From Hemibagrus wyckioides (Eukaryota; Chordata; Actinopteri; Siluriformes; Bagridae): a DNA stretch of 64,000 nucleotides. The DNA lies in NCBI RefSeq assembly GCF_019097595.1, contig NC_080723.1, positions 12,128,511 to 12,192,510 on the forward strand, in the 5' to 3' direction. The position numbers and the translations under genes are program-made. Of this stretch, positions 47,561 through 60,800 are shown piece by piece. Position 1 is the stretch's first letter, and every line of letters begins with the position of its first letter. The notes beneath the pieces are model-generated. The model saw only the letters and a program-made list of their open reading frames with translations, made no database searches and had not been told where the DNA came from.

Positions 47561-48718
47561 AGAAAGACTTTAAATATTAAATAAAAAAATAAAATAAAAA
47601 AAAGCCTTTCTAAGATTATTTTCCTAAGGGCATATCATGGACATTTGGTCCCCAAATAGAGCTAAATACATGCACATGAGGCATGAGATAGAAAGGCAGT
47701 GTTACAGGGAGGGAGTGGAAGGAGAAACAGACTCAGAATCAGATCAAAGACCACCTTTATTAGTAGCCTCCATAATTCAGCAGTGTTTGCTGGGGTCGCA
47801 GCTCGGCTTTGAGCTCCAGCCGTATGGATGAATTTTTAATGTGTCCTCACCAAAGAATAATGAGAGGAGCTAACTATGGACGTGTGTGTGTGTGTGTGTC
47901 TAAAAAAAGAAATAAAAACAAAACATCCTCCCAGAGCAGTCTGTGCTCATTTGAGAGCAGACATATTTTGAAGGTGTGTGTGTGTGTGTGTGTGTAGTTC
48001 ACTCACAGTCTGGTGTCAGAAATTTACAAGCAGGATGGAATGATGAGGGAGTGAGTCATTGAAATGAAACTGTAATTGGGGATGCTATTGCATGTCACCC
48101 CATAAATTCTCATCTAGCTATTTCATCCTCAGCCGCTTGTGTTATTTTGCTTCAGTGTGTGCATGTGCCATGAAATCAAGTCGCATTGCACCTGTGTGTA
48201 CATGCGTGATAATGAGGATGCAATAGATCCTACTGTGTAACAGCTTTCGTGCTGGGACTTCGAATGACCTGCACTCTGCTTCAACCACCTGCTGTTCCTT
48301 GCACACACAGATGTTAAACCTCACACTGACTCGCCTCTCATACCTGCTGAAAATCTGGCATGAAAACATAGCCAAACAGAGGCTTCACACCGATAAAGAC
48401 CACACCTGACCAATCCCAAACTTACAGGTCCTTTTACAATATAGGTCATGCTTCTGAAAAATGAAGAAGGAAGTCATACTTTATGTACTTCTAGTACTAA
48501 TATTGGGCTTCGATTACAAACTGAACACAAATTCAGTCATTCATATGTTTTCACGCAAGCATTTACACAGTGTAATATTCATGAAAATTTTAGTTCAGAA
48601 AAACTAAATAGACTCAGTAATGTAAATCTTAAATTTGATAAACTTTAAATTATATCATTGCCATGAATTTGCATGAGTCATTTTGTATGTGGATTAAATA
48701 TTTTTATTTTATGCACAA

Positions 48719-48721
<3 letters not shown>

Positions 48722-48796
<75 letters not shown>
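48722..48796 (+). repeat. (TA)n microsatellite
   Basis: About 37 uninterrupted TA units; self-complementary. Confidence 0.98.
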
Positions 48797-48801
<5 letters not shown>

Positions 48802-49755
48802 TCTTATAAGGACCATCAGCACTAAGCCTACTACATTTATCTACCTTATGAAGTGACTGCTCATCAAATGTAAAGAAATAAGGATTAAATATTCACATAC
48901 CACTGGCATTACACAAGTTTTGTAAATTGATTTTGAATGCTTGAGTGAAGACAAGATAACTAAAATTTGGAATTCATATAACAAACTCAGAATGAAATCC
49001 ATATCCATTCAAGACATTTTCTATAGATTTTTGTTTTTGGAAATGGATTGAAATAAATATGGGCTATCAGTTTGGTCCACCATGTTTTCAGACCACATCT
49101 GGAGCTTCAAATATAAAATATATCAGGTAAACATCAACACACATAAAATACTGATTTAGGTAATATTTGCTAGCAACTGTTGCTAAGCACTGAGTGGAGG
49201 CCAAAATCCTTTTTTTCCAAAGATGGTAGAAAAATACCAGTTGCACCAAGTAATGGTTTGAACCTTTGCTTATGGCATTTCAGCATGATAATCAGCATCT
49301 GCTTAAAGTAGTAGCAGTAGTAGTATTAATAATAATAATAAGAAGAAGAAGAAAAGAAGAAGAAGCAACTCCTAAATCCTTTACAATGCACCCCATAACT
49401 TATACCAAAGAAAAGAAAGAATAATTAAATACAGCAAAAATTCTAATAAAAATTTGACCCCACATTCCAATCACATCCATCCATGTCCACCGAACAGCAG
49501 GAGAACCCATCAGAAAAGGAAGGAAAGGAGCAGAGAAGGAAGACAGAAAATCATTTCATTTTTTTCTATCACTGAGAATCCCCTTCAGTCAGACTATGAA
49601 GTGCAACAGAGGCTTGAGGGCATGTGTTGTGTAGCAGAGGAAGAGCAGAGAAGATGCAAAAGAAATATTGTCTCTGTTTGGGAAAATAACAGCATTGCGA
49701 GGCCCACTGACAGAACAACATGACACAAATGGGAGAGAGAAAAAATCAAGCAATG

Positions 49756-49758
<3 letters not shown>

Positions 49759-49801
<43 letters not shown>
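49759..49801 (+). repeat. (AG)n microsatellite
   Basis: About 21 uninterrupted AG units. Confidence 0.97.
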
Positions 49802-49804
<3 letters not shown>

Positions 49805-50409
49805 AATGATTTGGTTTTGGTTACGCTTGGCTGTGCAATGCACCACTTATTCTGTGTAAAAATATCCAGATACACAGCATGTAAGGCCAGGATAACAAGG
49901 CGACCCAGTTGGGACATTCTTTTTTATGCACCGGTGGGAGCAAATGTGTGCATTACAGATAGTGCTTGCATCTTGATGGCTTTTTTGCCCAATGGAGGGT
50001 ATCATGTCAAACAGCGGTGAAGTCCAAAATGTGTTTGTTCTGCTGGCATATCTGGTCAAACAGTGCTGGGCCACTGCTGCACAAAGTGGGTCAGAGGAAG
50101 CTGAGAGTTTGTGCTGGTGTGCTGTATGCTCGGACCCAAATGAGGTGTAGAATGCCAGCAAATTAGCTTGAGAGATGGGAACTGGAGCCTTTTTCTTTAC
50201 CCACTGCTACATTTGCTAGGGAAGGGGGGGGTAGACAGAGAGAAGGAGAGACAGAAATAGAGAGAGGAAGGAAAGAGAAAGAGTAGGAGTGAGACCTCCC
50301 AGCACCCAGCAGGATCTCTGAAGCTATCCATAATCTCGTTCTTTCATCCTCTCTCTGCAGTCACCATGTGCCATCTGCATGTGTCCCAAAGCTTCCCTCT
50401 TCCAGTCAA

Positions 50410-50435
50410 ACACACACACACACACACACACACAC
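50410..50435 (+). repeat. (CA)n microsatellite
   Basis: About 13 CA units. Confidence 0.94.
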
Positions 50436-50986
50436 TGAGTGCACCAGTCTGCCATGCTTAATGTTTATGTAGTCTTCTCCATTCCTTCTCATTGTCTTTC
50501 TCTTTGGCTCTCTGCACTTTAATAGATTTTGAAACCACCATAAGAACACAAGAGACTGTCTAGCAAAGAAAGAAGCACAAAGCCACACACTTTTCTTTGA
50601 CATCCAAACACATCCCATTCTGCCTTGCTTTGAGATGGAATTTATGAGATGCATGTTTCCCTGCATTTCAGGATGGTTTGAGGCTGTACACTGTTGAGAG
50701 CTTTGATAGGGCCAGGGAGCAGTAAAATGTAAAATGACTTTCAAACTCAGCATCACATGCCATGCTTCACACTTCTGCTTCATACTCTTCACACTTCATG
50801 CTCTGATATCCACACGTAGCAAGAACCAGCACAATAAATCACATTTCTGCCTAGAGATTTCACTGCTACAAGAGAAATTGCAAATGTCTTCCACAATGGT
50901 GCCTTTATCATAAAAAATCTCTGAAGAATCCTCTGATATCTTCACTGATCTCATAGATTGCACTGCTCTATACCCACTGGACACAG

Positions 50987-51021
<35 letters not shown>
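50987..51021 (+). repeat. (CA)n(TA)n microsatellite
   Basis: About 13 CA units passing into ATATATATATA. Confidence 0.92.
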
Positions 51022-51023
<2 letters not shown>

Positions 51024-51089
51024 ACACTCATCTACTATTATTTTTACTCACCCCCACACAAAAATATGTAAGACCAATATATATGCCCA

Positions 51090-51660
51090 AGAAGAAAGCA
51101 TGCTGGAGGTCAAATATCTGGGCATTGTTCAAGGACTGCTGGGACAAGGGGCCGAAGGGACCAGTACTTAACAGTGACTAGATTTAGCTCTCAGTATTTA
51201 AGGCATGGTAGGTGGCCACCCAATTTCGGTTCTATAAGAAAAGAAAAGACAACTTATAGATACAGATGATATAGACAGCTGCATGTGCCCCTGTTGGATG
51301 GCATCCTGGATGTATTCCTCCATGGCCTTCAGTATTGCCATGGACAAGGGGTAAATCCATTTGCAAAGAGGAGTGGCCCTGGGCAGCAGCTCAGTGGAGA
51401 TTGACCTTGGCCTTTCTGAAGACTTCCTTCAGCTCACAGTACTTAGAGAAAACAGAAACAAGACTTTCTACAGACTTGGAGCCCATGGTGATTTGAAAGA
51501 AGACCAGAATGTGATTTGTTTATTTGCACAGGAGATTTGTGGATTGTGGTGCAATAGCCACAGGAATCCCAGGATCATGGGGTGCTTTGATGTGACTGTG
51601 AAAACGAGTGAGATCTACTTCTGTTGGAACATTCTGACATGCAATAGGAAGAACTGAGTG
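51090..51660 (-). mobile_element. Ty3/gypsy retrotransposon pol fragment (protease-to-RT region), decayed
   Basis: Minus-strand pieces resemble fish Ty3/gypsy pol: [51 protein letters not shown] and RPLVPAVLEQCPDI, in the correct order but different frames with stops. These are the end of protease and the start of reverse transcriptase. The neighbouring 51660-52200 may be part of the same insertion but I could not match it. Confidence 0.7.
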
Positions 51661-53085
51661 TAGAAGGTGATAGTGCCGCCCCCAGCAGGCCCTCCATTGA
51701 TGACATGAATAATGAAAGGATGCTTCACTGGGGTTTTTTTCGGGTGGTCATGGGTCCTGGTCTCTTGACTCCTAAATTAAGGTACTAAATTTAGACCTTG
51801 GCAGAACATTGACATTTAAGGCTGCATCATTTGATCATCTGCCCTCTGCAGCTGTACAGAAGTCTAGTAAGAGCAAACTCTCCTACACAAAGAAGACCTT
51901 GATCACTAACCTCTTTGCCCTCAGGCAAGTGATCAAATACAGGTTGGACAAGCTCCCTTTGTTCCCACACAACCTTAGACCACTTTGCCAGTAGGAGGAT
52001 TCATGAAGTGAGAATTTTTTACAGCTCTGACATCCTCTAGAAACTGGTGAAATTCAATGAGCGTCAGAGTAGGAAGCCTTTGCAGAGGGAAGAGTCACCC
52101 GAGTTGTCTGGTGCTGGCACCGATGGGCAGGCTGCTGAAACTGGAGAATGGAGAGAGGCGATAGAGATGAGGGCTTGAGAAAGAAGATTCACTTTGAGCT
52201 AATATTACTGTCACTCAGGCACCCTCTTAGCACAGACATTTTCTCCTTATAATAAGCAAAAAGAATAGTTCACCCAACTTCTATCTATCATTGACCTTAA
52301 TATGACGAGTGAACACATACATTTGATACAGGATAAAGAATGCATGAGTTTTTACCATTTAAACCTTTCCTCGTTTTGTAGTGTCACAGCCACAACCTGA
52401 AATTGACTTGCTGTTATATGGCATAAAGGAGGGTATTAGTAAGAGATGGAACCAAGAAAGTAAGAGTAGCTAAACATGATGCTACCACCACCATGTGTGG
52501 ATAGTGTTCTCAGTCTGACCAGTACTGGGATTGTGCCAAATGTATTGCTTTGTGCCAAACTAGGCATTTTTGTTTTGATCAGACCAGCATACCTTTTCCC
52601 ACACTCTTTTTATGTTTCTACATGCTTTTCAACAAACTCCAAACAGTCTGTCCAGTCTTCCTTAAAATTCAATTTGGACCACTGTCTAGACCAGGGATGT
52701 CCTGTCAACAGTTTTTCTCATCAAAGCTGTGGACCTTTCCAGATCTTTCAGAGTTATCCTTGGCATATTTATTGCTTCTCTAACTCATGCCTTGCTTACT
52801 GAATCACTGACATTTCGTGGCTAGCCTCCTCTGGCCAGTCATGGTTGTGCTCCTACTGTACCATTCCTAGTTATTTATTTAATGGTGCTTTGAGGCTTTC
52901 CAGGAACAGGTGTTTTTATTTTATATCATTTGAAACTTTAGTTGCACACAGGTCAGCTCTATTCCACTAATTATATTACAGCTTATTCCAAAAATGTATT
53001 TCAATATTCCAAAGTGAACACTCTACATACCTTACATGACTTTCATTCTAGCCAAATTGAAGCCAAAAAGACTGTCATGAAATTT

Positions 53086-53225
53086 AATCCAGTTCAACTG
53101 TATTTGTGTGGCCCTAATATGCAAGACAAAGGGAACGGTAGCAAGGAAAGACTCCCTGAGACGATATGAGGAAAAAACCTTGAGAGGAACCAGACTCAAA
53201 AGAAATACATCCTCATCTGAGTGAC
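53086..53225 (+). repeat. Dispersed teleost repeat, fourth copy
   Basis: CCAGTTCAACTGTATTTGTG followed by GGTAGCAAGGAAAGACTCCC, TGAGACGATATGAGG and CTTGAGAGGAACCAGACTCA; same family, with the middle deleted. Confidence 0.65.
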
Positions 53226-55039
53226 TTCTAATAATGAGATTGTTAATAATTTACCTTCTATAAGGTAAGATATACGATATAGTTAAAAAGTACAATTATG
53301 TAACAGAAACTTATGAGATTATGACCAGCTTATGAATCTCCAGTATAAGAATTCTTTTCTATTTCCCACTAGCTAACTGCCCCCTATCATACAACAACCA
53401 CCATTTGGGAAGTGTGTGATGAGCTCACAGAGCCTATGATTGTCTAGTGTTCCTGTGATTCACAGGGGAAAGAGAGCATGCAATAAATCCTAGAGAGCAT
53501 GACAAATTTTGGTTTCTTTGGCCATGGATGCCTGTGGCATGGTCACGATTCATACTGTGATCTCCTGATGTTAAAGAAAATCCTTTTCTGTTCCACTACT
53601 CAGTAGCCCCACATGAACTGAATCTGAAATTATGATAGGGAAGAGTTCAACAAAAGTAAGTTTAAAGATAATGCATTTTCAGTCTAATTCACAAAAAGCC
53701 AGTGTGGATACAATATTTCATTCTTGATTGAAAGATCTTTTTGAAATTGGGGACACACTTAACAGTTGATTAGAGACTAAGAAGAACTTATTAAACATGT
53801 AGATTCAGGTGTGTCTCCTGCAAAGTAGGAATGAATTTCCGATGCAAAAGCTCGAAGACCCCCTGCTATCAAGATATGGAAAGATAAGATATTTGTCATT
53901 TTCAAACAAATATCAAATTCAATGCAAAAATGAGACATCTATTTATTCCTTTGTCTTGTTTTAGAGTTTGGTTGAGCTACTGATGTATTGGGCTTTACAT
54001 AAATAACAGCAAAACCTTTCATTACATTGTCATTGTACAGTGTCCTGAAAGAAACATTATCTGAACAGCATGAGTATTGTCTGCATACTGATCAGACATT
54101 CACAACCAAGAAGTAGTTCCACATGTTCTTGTATAAGCTGTGTTTAAGCAAGTACAGCCTGCTATTAATTCAGTACAAAATGTACATTTCTCTCATGCAG
54201 CTTTCCAGCTTGATGTCCATTTGACCAGAAGCTTCTGATGGCCTCATCAGTGTAGGTTTGATGATGGTGGATATAAAAGGCTCCAAATTTTAGTCGTTAT
54301 CCTTACGCTGTGCCCCACGAATTTTCATTTTAGATGTTCGCTGATTTGGTGCTTTGTGAATAAGGGGCTCACTTTCGTCAAAGAGAGATCAGAGCAGCAG
54401 CAGAGGAAATGGTGCGGTTGAGGTAATGACAGTTACCCTGCCTTTTGTGCGTGTGGTGTATGTAATTTACCAGAACTCCATATGTGACAAGTTAATATTT
54501 CATTGCATTGTGAATAAATGGGGAGTGGCAAAGTGAGAGATACCAAGTGAGAAAAAAGATAAGAAAGCTAGAGAAAGAGAGAGATCTGTGCCTTTTTACT
54601 CCTCAATTTCATTTCAGAACACTTTTTTTTCCAACAAATCAGTCAACAACATGACCTGGAAATGCTGTGTGAAAAGTCAGTGACTTTGTCAACTTGTGAG
54701 AACATTGTCTTTCTTTTGAAACTTTTTCCTTGAGTCTAACAGTGTAGAACCTAATTCTGTGATCGAGAAACAAGAGCAAGACTATCAGCCTATTAGCCAA
54801 GACTATCAGCATATCAACTAATTTTAAACATTATGTCAATATTTAACATTTAATCAATATGTTTTAAATGAAACTGTTTATGGTTGTGGGTGTATAGAAT
54901 ATTTTCTAAACACACTATATGAGTCCATGAATGAACTTGTTTTTCTCTTTTATTTTATTAGTTTATTTAGTTTAGTTATTTTATTAGTTTAGTTTATTTA
55001 AATGGTCCAGGTTAGATGATTGATGATGTTTAAGAGATA

Positions 55040-55715
55040 ACGTGGTATAAAACCACCCGTGATAAAGAAAAATCTGCGATGGATGCCACCCTGAAATTGT
55101 TTAAGCCGTAGACCTTCCCACACTCTTTAAACACACACAGAGAACATTTATTAGAAATATCACATTTATAGTGAGTACTGTATGTATGTATGCTCCTTGC
55201 CAGAGGCCTTAGAAGGTGCAGAGCGTTTGGACGACATAATAGGGCTTGCAGAAAAACCGTAAAAATACAGCGTACACAGCACAAAAAGAAACACTCGGGA
55301 CAGTGACGCGTGAAGAACTGGGATGCTGGAGAATTCTGCTTCCCTTTCTCCAACTGCATGCATAGCCAGCAGCCAATCACAGCCGTGATTAAATGAATGG
55401 GGCATTCCGATTGGCCAGACTCGTTCCTCCAGCCGTACTGTACTGCGCTTTCCTAAACAACGCTTGAGTAAATACACTGAACAGTATTTTATATATTATT
55501 AACATTTTACTTCATTTTAATTAAAGTTTATATTTTGTAATTAATAATTATATTTTTATTAATAAATTACCTTATTTCAACATAAAAACAATTCGCTATA
55601 AGGTTTACGGATAGGGGGAAATCCGCAAAAAAATTTGTTATGTTCCAAATAAAAATCTGCGATATACCAGAACTGCAATATATGAACAGCAATATAGCGA
55701 GGGATTACTGTACTA
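55040..55715 (-). mobile_element. pogo/Tigger-like element remnant
   Basis: The right end on the minus strand begins CAGTAATCCCTCGCTATATT, the typical Tigger/pogo terminal sequence, and the left side has ATCTGCGATGGATGCC. A short frame near 55220 reads MSSKRSAPSKASG, the usual start of Tigger-type transposases, but it ends in a short repeat and the catalytic region is absent. Probably an internally deleted copy. Confidence 0.65.
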
Positions 55716-56521
55716 CATAGCTAATATTTGCTTTATTATAGGGGTTATCATAATCTGCAGAAATAGATGCTAATCATAAAACCCTTCAACAATTTTCAAC
55801 CCTTTCAATCCTTTTAAAGTCCAAAAAGGCATGACTTACTTGTTAGTTTTGTGTTGCAAATGGGAGAACATGGTATCTCAGCAGTTAAGGTTCCAAGCAA
55901 AGCAACTTCATGATCATTAATTGTATCAAAACCTAATTTTTATAAAACATAACAGAAAATCCATGAACCTCTGAACACAACACTTTGAGAATTATAATGG
56001 CCTAGCTGACTTTTCGATCCTGTCGGTGTTGGTGAGGGAGGTGTTCCTGTTTGGATTTGTACTTATGTAGCTGATTAACATGTAAACCTCCTTTTCTGGG
56101 AGCCTCAGCACTCATTCACACTGTGTTTTGTTAGCTGAGCTCATACCAAGAGAATCAAAGCAAATACATAATCTCTTCAGCTCACTAGGTGGTTAGGGTT
56201 GGCCATATTGATCTCACAGCTGTTGCCCTTATAACTAGTGCTAATCCTTTCCACAGTCTTTGCACATGGTGATTTTCACACTGTGTTTTAGTACCTCGTT
56301 GTTGCGTTTCATACTGTGCCTGATGCCCATCTATAGTGTAATGTAAATTCGTCACATAGAATTTAATATCTTTCATGAACATGAACATGAACTTACAATC
56401 GCTGAAGATCCTAAGTAAAAATGTTCATTAATGTGAAATTAGCAGTCATTTTCAATTTGGCATAGCATTCAAAAAGAATAAATTTTTTACTTGGTCATAC
56501 ATACTTGGCCATACATAGAAT

Positions 56522-56580
56522 GAATCGAACCCGGGCCGTGGCAATGAGAGCACGGGATCCTGCCGCTGGACCACCAGGAG
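56522..56580 (-). pseudogene. tRNA-Glu(CTC)-like sequence, 3' end missing
   Basis: The minus strand reads TCCTGGTGGTCCAGCGGCAG with a pol III A-box, GTGCTCTCATTGC with a CTC anticodon loop, and GGCCCGGGTTCGATTC with the T-arm/B-box of tRNA-Glu. After the T-loop the acceptor stem is replaced by ATTCTATGTATGG, so no mature tRNA can form. A truncated tRNA copy or SINE head. Confidence 0.75.
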
Positions 56581-56916
56581 GCAATAAAATCAGTCAGTGT
56601 ATGCTAGTTAAAATGGGAATGTTTTTAAGACTAAAAGATTTAAAAAATAAATAAATAAATAAATAAAGCATCCCAATTTTTCAAACTAATAGCATCCCAG
56701 ACAATTAACTGTTCGGATCAAAATCAAATAACAAAATCTAAACAGAAAGCACATACAAAATATAGCCAGACTTACCTTGATCATGGTTTTATTGTCTGCA
56801 GTAATCCAGACAGGGAATTAAGGAAGCCCCTAAGAGCCTTTTATCCTTAGAAAATGTAGACAGTGTTAGCATGAAACACTAAAATTTAAATGGCAAATCA
56901 TAACTAAGCATTTTGC

Positions 56917-57812
56917 TTGCACGAAAGCTTGATCTTATTTTCTTTTAAAAAAGAATATCTTCATCAGCAAAAAAGTGATCAAAGGTACAACCAGCTTACC
57001 AGAGAAAGCACAACAAGCCTTATTTTTAGGTGCATTTCAAATTGTGAGATCCATGTAGTGAGGAAATTCTGCTTTAAAATTGTGCAGACATTGTTGAGGA
57101 AATGCTGGGTAGAAGCTGCAGAAAAGATAACTAACGTTTCAATTTTTGATAACATGGTGCAACAGCATATTGAGGAAATGTCTTTTTATACATGAGAAAA
57201 TCTGGAGTAGTGTTGCATTTGCCCTACAACTTGATGAAAGCACAGATTTTGTGAAGAGTGCAGGGTTACTGACTTATGTCAGGTATGTTTACTTCACTGA
57301 CATCTTGTTTTGTGAAGAACTGAAAGAGAAAATGACAGGAGTAGGTATTTGTGGCTGTTTCAACAGATACATAATGGCTGAGAGCTTCCAGTGGGAAAAC
57401 TGTGTGGGGTTTTTCGGCTGATGAAACTAGCCATTTTCAGAGCGGCTGCAAGAAAAAGTGTCCTTGTTGCTCTGAGTCAAGGGGGCTGCCCTTCTTGAAA
57501 TTTGTACTGGTGTTTCTGTGTAAATCAGTTGAGACAGCAGGTTGAATCTACTCAGTTATTCTTCTCATTATTTCAACACAGCCAGTAAGCTGTTGTTTTG
57601 ACATTTTCATGGTTATCTTCATACTACAATATCTTACCATACGTCTTTTGGTGTTGCAGTTAGACTCATATTTCATTCACACTATTACAGAATAAAAAAC
57701 TGCTGTCATAAAAAAAAATTAAAAAATTCACATTACAAGTACTTTGGTGGGTTCTGAAGTATTTTATACCTGTCTAGGTGGCTGCTGAGATGAAGACATT
57801 TGGGAACCCCTG
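56917..57812 (+). mobile_element. hAT (ZBED-like) transposase pseudogene fragment
   Basis: Two plus-strand frames with a shift near 57190 carry hAT transposase motifs: ...EKITNVSIFDNMVQQHIEEM then FALQLDESTDFVKSAGLL, YVRYVYFTDILFCEELKEK, and WENCVGFF, matching the LQLDESTD / YVRY / FLFC / WENC blocks of hAT/ZBED/SCAND3-type transposases. Stops follow. TTTGGGAACCCCTG (57799-57812) resembles a hAT right terminal repeat. Broken and not functional as a transposase. Confidence 0.75.
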
Positions 57813-60800
57813 CCTTTTACTAAACTGATTCCAAGTTATTACAGCTGCACTCTTTAGCTCTTTTTACCAGTTCACTGGCGTTCCATTCAGCCGGCAGGAT
57901 GAAAATCGCCTTATCAGACATTTTCATTCAGTATAAACAAATAAATTATTTTATCACAGAAGGTCTGATATAAAATTAGTCAGTGTGAAGTGCTTTTACC
58001 TTTGTCTGGATAACAACTGGGGCCATCTAAGTGAGCAAAAAATGTATTTGTTATCACCATTTTCTTTTTACTTTGAAGATAAAATAATTTGTGTGTAAAA
58101 AATGAATATATAGCCCCTAGTAGGTCAGGTAAAAACAGAAATTCTCATGAAAAACTAAAAAATTTTTTATATCCATGGGTGTCGCATTTTATACATGTAA
58201 TTAACCACTGCTTTAGTGTGACATGACAAAGACATTCAATAATGAACTTGGGCACCACTAAAACAAGCACAAATTCCACTTCTGGAGGCCTCTGGTAAAG
58301 AGAGTTAACAGGAAAGTTACTGACTCACATCAGTGCCTCCTGTGAACTTGCAGTGTTCATCTTATATAGTGATTCTGGGACAAGTTTTGTTCCATTCCAG
58401 AGCTCTAACAGCCTTCATTACTTTATAATGCCATCCTCTCCTTTTGATATAAATAGGAGTTGCTTGATTCTTAGCTACAGGACACTAAACTCTGATCAGT
58501 TTTCCACTGCTGATTTTATCTTAAATTATGATTATTTAATAATATCTTGTCATTATTAAAATCTTGAGGAAACAATGGAGATTATGTCTTATATTTCTCC
58601 ACTGTACTCTTTTTACAAGCATGGTTCCATCATGACCTTTAATAGTACACTCCAAGTTTTTCAGAAGATGAGAGAGAGCAAATGGGAGGCAAAAAAAGAG
58701 AGAAAACACTGAGGAGCTTATCAGGAAACAATAATTCAAATCCCTGTGAGTGCTAGTCTGTGCTCACTTTTCATCCCTCTATTATCTCATTAATGTCTAT
58801 ATAGAGCTCTCTACACTCCAGCAAGCACCTATTCTTAAGAAATACAGAACCTCAGTGGTGTTGTTGCTGTAAGTATTGGTGACAGTTTTATTGAAAATGT
58901 ACCACACAAAAAGTTCAAGAGTTTAATGATTAAAATCTAATTGCTTACTAACACATGAAATGTAAAGGTATATAAAAAAAAACCCTGCATTTGTTCTGCT
59001 ATTATTTTTCCTTCCTCCATCTGTCTTTGGGAGTAACCAAAAAATGCAATTCAATTAATTAAAGGGTTGCATTAAGAGACTAACATGTGTCTGCTGACAT
59101 TACTGTGAGTGTCAGGAGTGTTAAAATAAATCATATTTATTCACTGGTCTGTGTTCAGTGATGGAGAAGGGCTTCTATTAGTGAACTTTGCAAATGGAAT
59201 AGAAGAAATGTTTGCAGTCAACATAAAAGGTGTAACATGAAGCCAGAGACAGAGTTACAGCTTTTAGCAGACAGGCTCTCACTGGCACTGGAGTGTAGAG
59301 GATCAAGGTGGCAAACTGGCTGACCTTTTTCCCCCTACAGAGGGATACAGTTCAAGCATCACCAGTGGGGTTATAGATCCAGTCACAGAGCTGAAAGCGG
59401 TGTCCATAAAATAATCAACGGTTAAGAGGTTCACACATAGACACATTTCTCCCGGAATCTGCAAATACACTGCACCTCTGCTGTGCTGTTAACACCAACA
59501 TATAGCCATATCAGCTGTCTGCTGGAAAAACAAACAAAACTCAAACAGTGATCTGGGGTGAGTGAGAGGAGGATGCAATTATGTAAACTCAGCATATGTC
59601 TTATTTTAGACCGAATCGAAGCAGTGGGTCAACAGACATGTAGAATGCAATATACTAGGAAAATCAATACTTATGAACCAAAGATCAAGTGACACACAGA
59701 AGAAGGAAACATGAAAATAAGACGCAAGGCACTAAGAAAAGCATGGCTTAGACACAAATGAAATGCAGAAACAGCAGGGTTAAAATGGAGAAACTAAAAG
59801 CGGTGAACACAAATTGATAACAGAGCACCGATTTGGCCTGAGTGGAGTCAGGAACAATATAAGCAGAGGGAAAAGAAACACAAGCACTAGCAGCGAACTG
59901 AGAGGGGGAATTTGTGCAGCAAACATGTACAATTAGAAGTTCAGGCATGTCAAATGGTAGCACTTAACCAATGTTAAAAGACAGTTCAGGAGAAATTACA
60001 TGTTGGTGCAGTGTCAGAGCATTATTGTGACATGGAGTGGGAGGAAGAAGAGTGATGCTCAGTTCTTGCTCTGCTCCGTGAGGGTATGTACTCTTTCTGT
60101 CTCTGTCAGCTGATCAATTAAGATTACATTATATGTAGCACTAGCACTCTGGAGCACAGTGCACATGTTCAAAGCTGTCGTCATATTGCATTCTTTAGGC
60201 AGATAGAGAGAGGGAATGAGGTAGAAAGATGAGATGCTGTCTTGGTTTAGTTTTTCTTTTTTTAACAGCTGAAAAATGTCTCAGCATGGAAAACTGGAGA
60301 ACTGCTGGAGTCTCTGGTTGTATGTACATATGTATGTCAACACCTGACCCTCACACCCATATGTGGTTCTTCCCCAAACTGCTGCCACAGTTAGAAAGGG
60401 TGCTGCAAATGTATTTTTGTTATACTGTAAATTCAGGAGCCTAAACATGTTTCAGCATCACAAAGTAAGCTCTGTGAAGACAAGCTTGGGTGTGGAGAAA
60501 CTTGAGTGACCTGCACTGACCCCTGACCTCAACTGAAATGAACTGGAATGATGGCTGTGCAGCAGACACTCTTGCTTGACATCAGTGCTCAAACTCTTGC
60601 AATGTTGTAGCTGAATGAACACAAATTCTTGAGCTGAATGAACTCAAAATCTAGTGAAATGTCTTCTCAAAAGAGTGGAGGCTGATATACCAGAACTCAA
60701 CATTAATGTATGGGGTTTTGGAATGTGATGTTAAATAATCCACATACCTTTGCCAATGTAATCATTTAAATCTCCTTTCCATATGATGCTTAAGTGACAG

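Larger units (their letters stand above)
46870..51085. other. Gene-free interval with microsatellites
   Basis: TG, TA, AG and CA arrays and one dispersed repeat. 47640-47880 and 48100-48400 are non-repetitive and less AT-rich. No splice-bounded homologous exon recognised. Confidence 0.4.

Noticed and set aside
49589..49917. Ser/Leu-rich minus-strand frames
   Set aside because: Produced by the AG microsatellite.
51809..51994. 61-codon plus-strand frame beside the gypsy fragment
   Set aside because: No domain recognised on either strand; probably part of the decayed retroelement.
55166..55477. Host gene coding MSSKRSAPSKASG
   Set aside because: It sits inside a pogo/Tigger remnant with a typical terminal sequence; the transposase frame is cut off within a few codons.
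59520..60060. Possible LTR element
   Set aside because: A-rich texture only; I could not find TG...CA ends or coding pieces, so it is mentioned as a gap description and not called.
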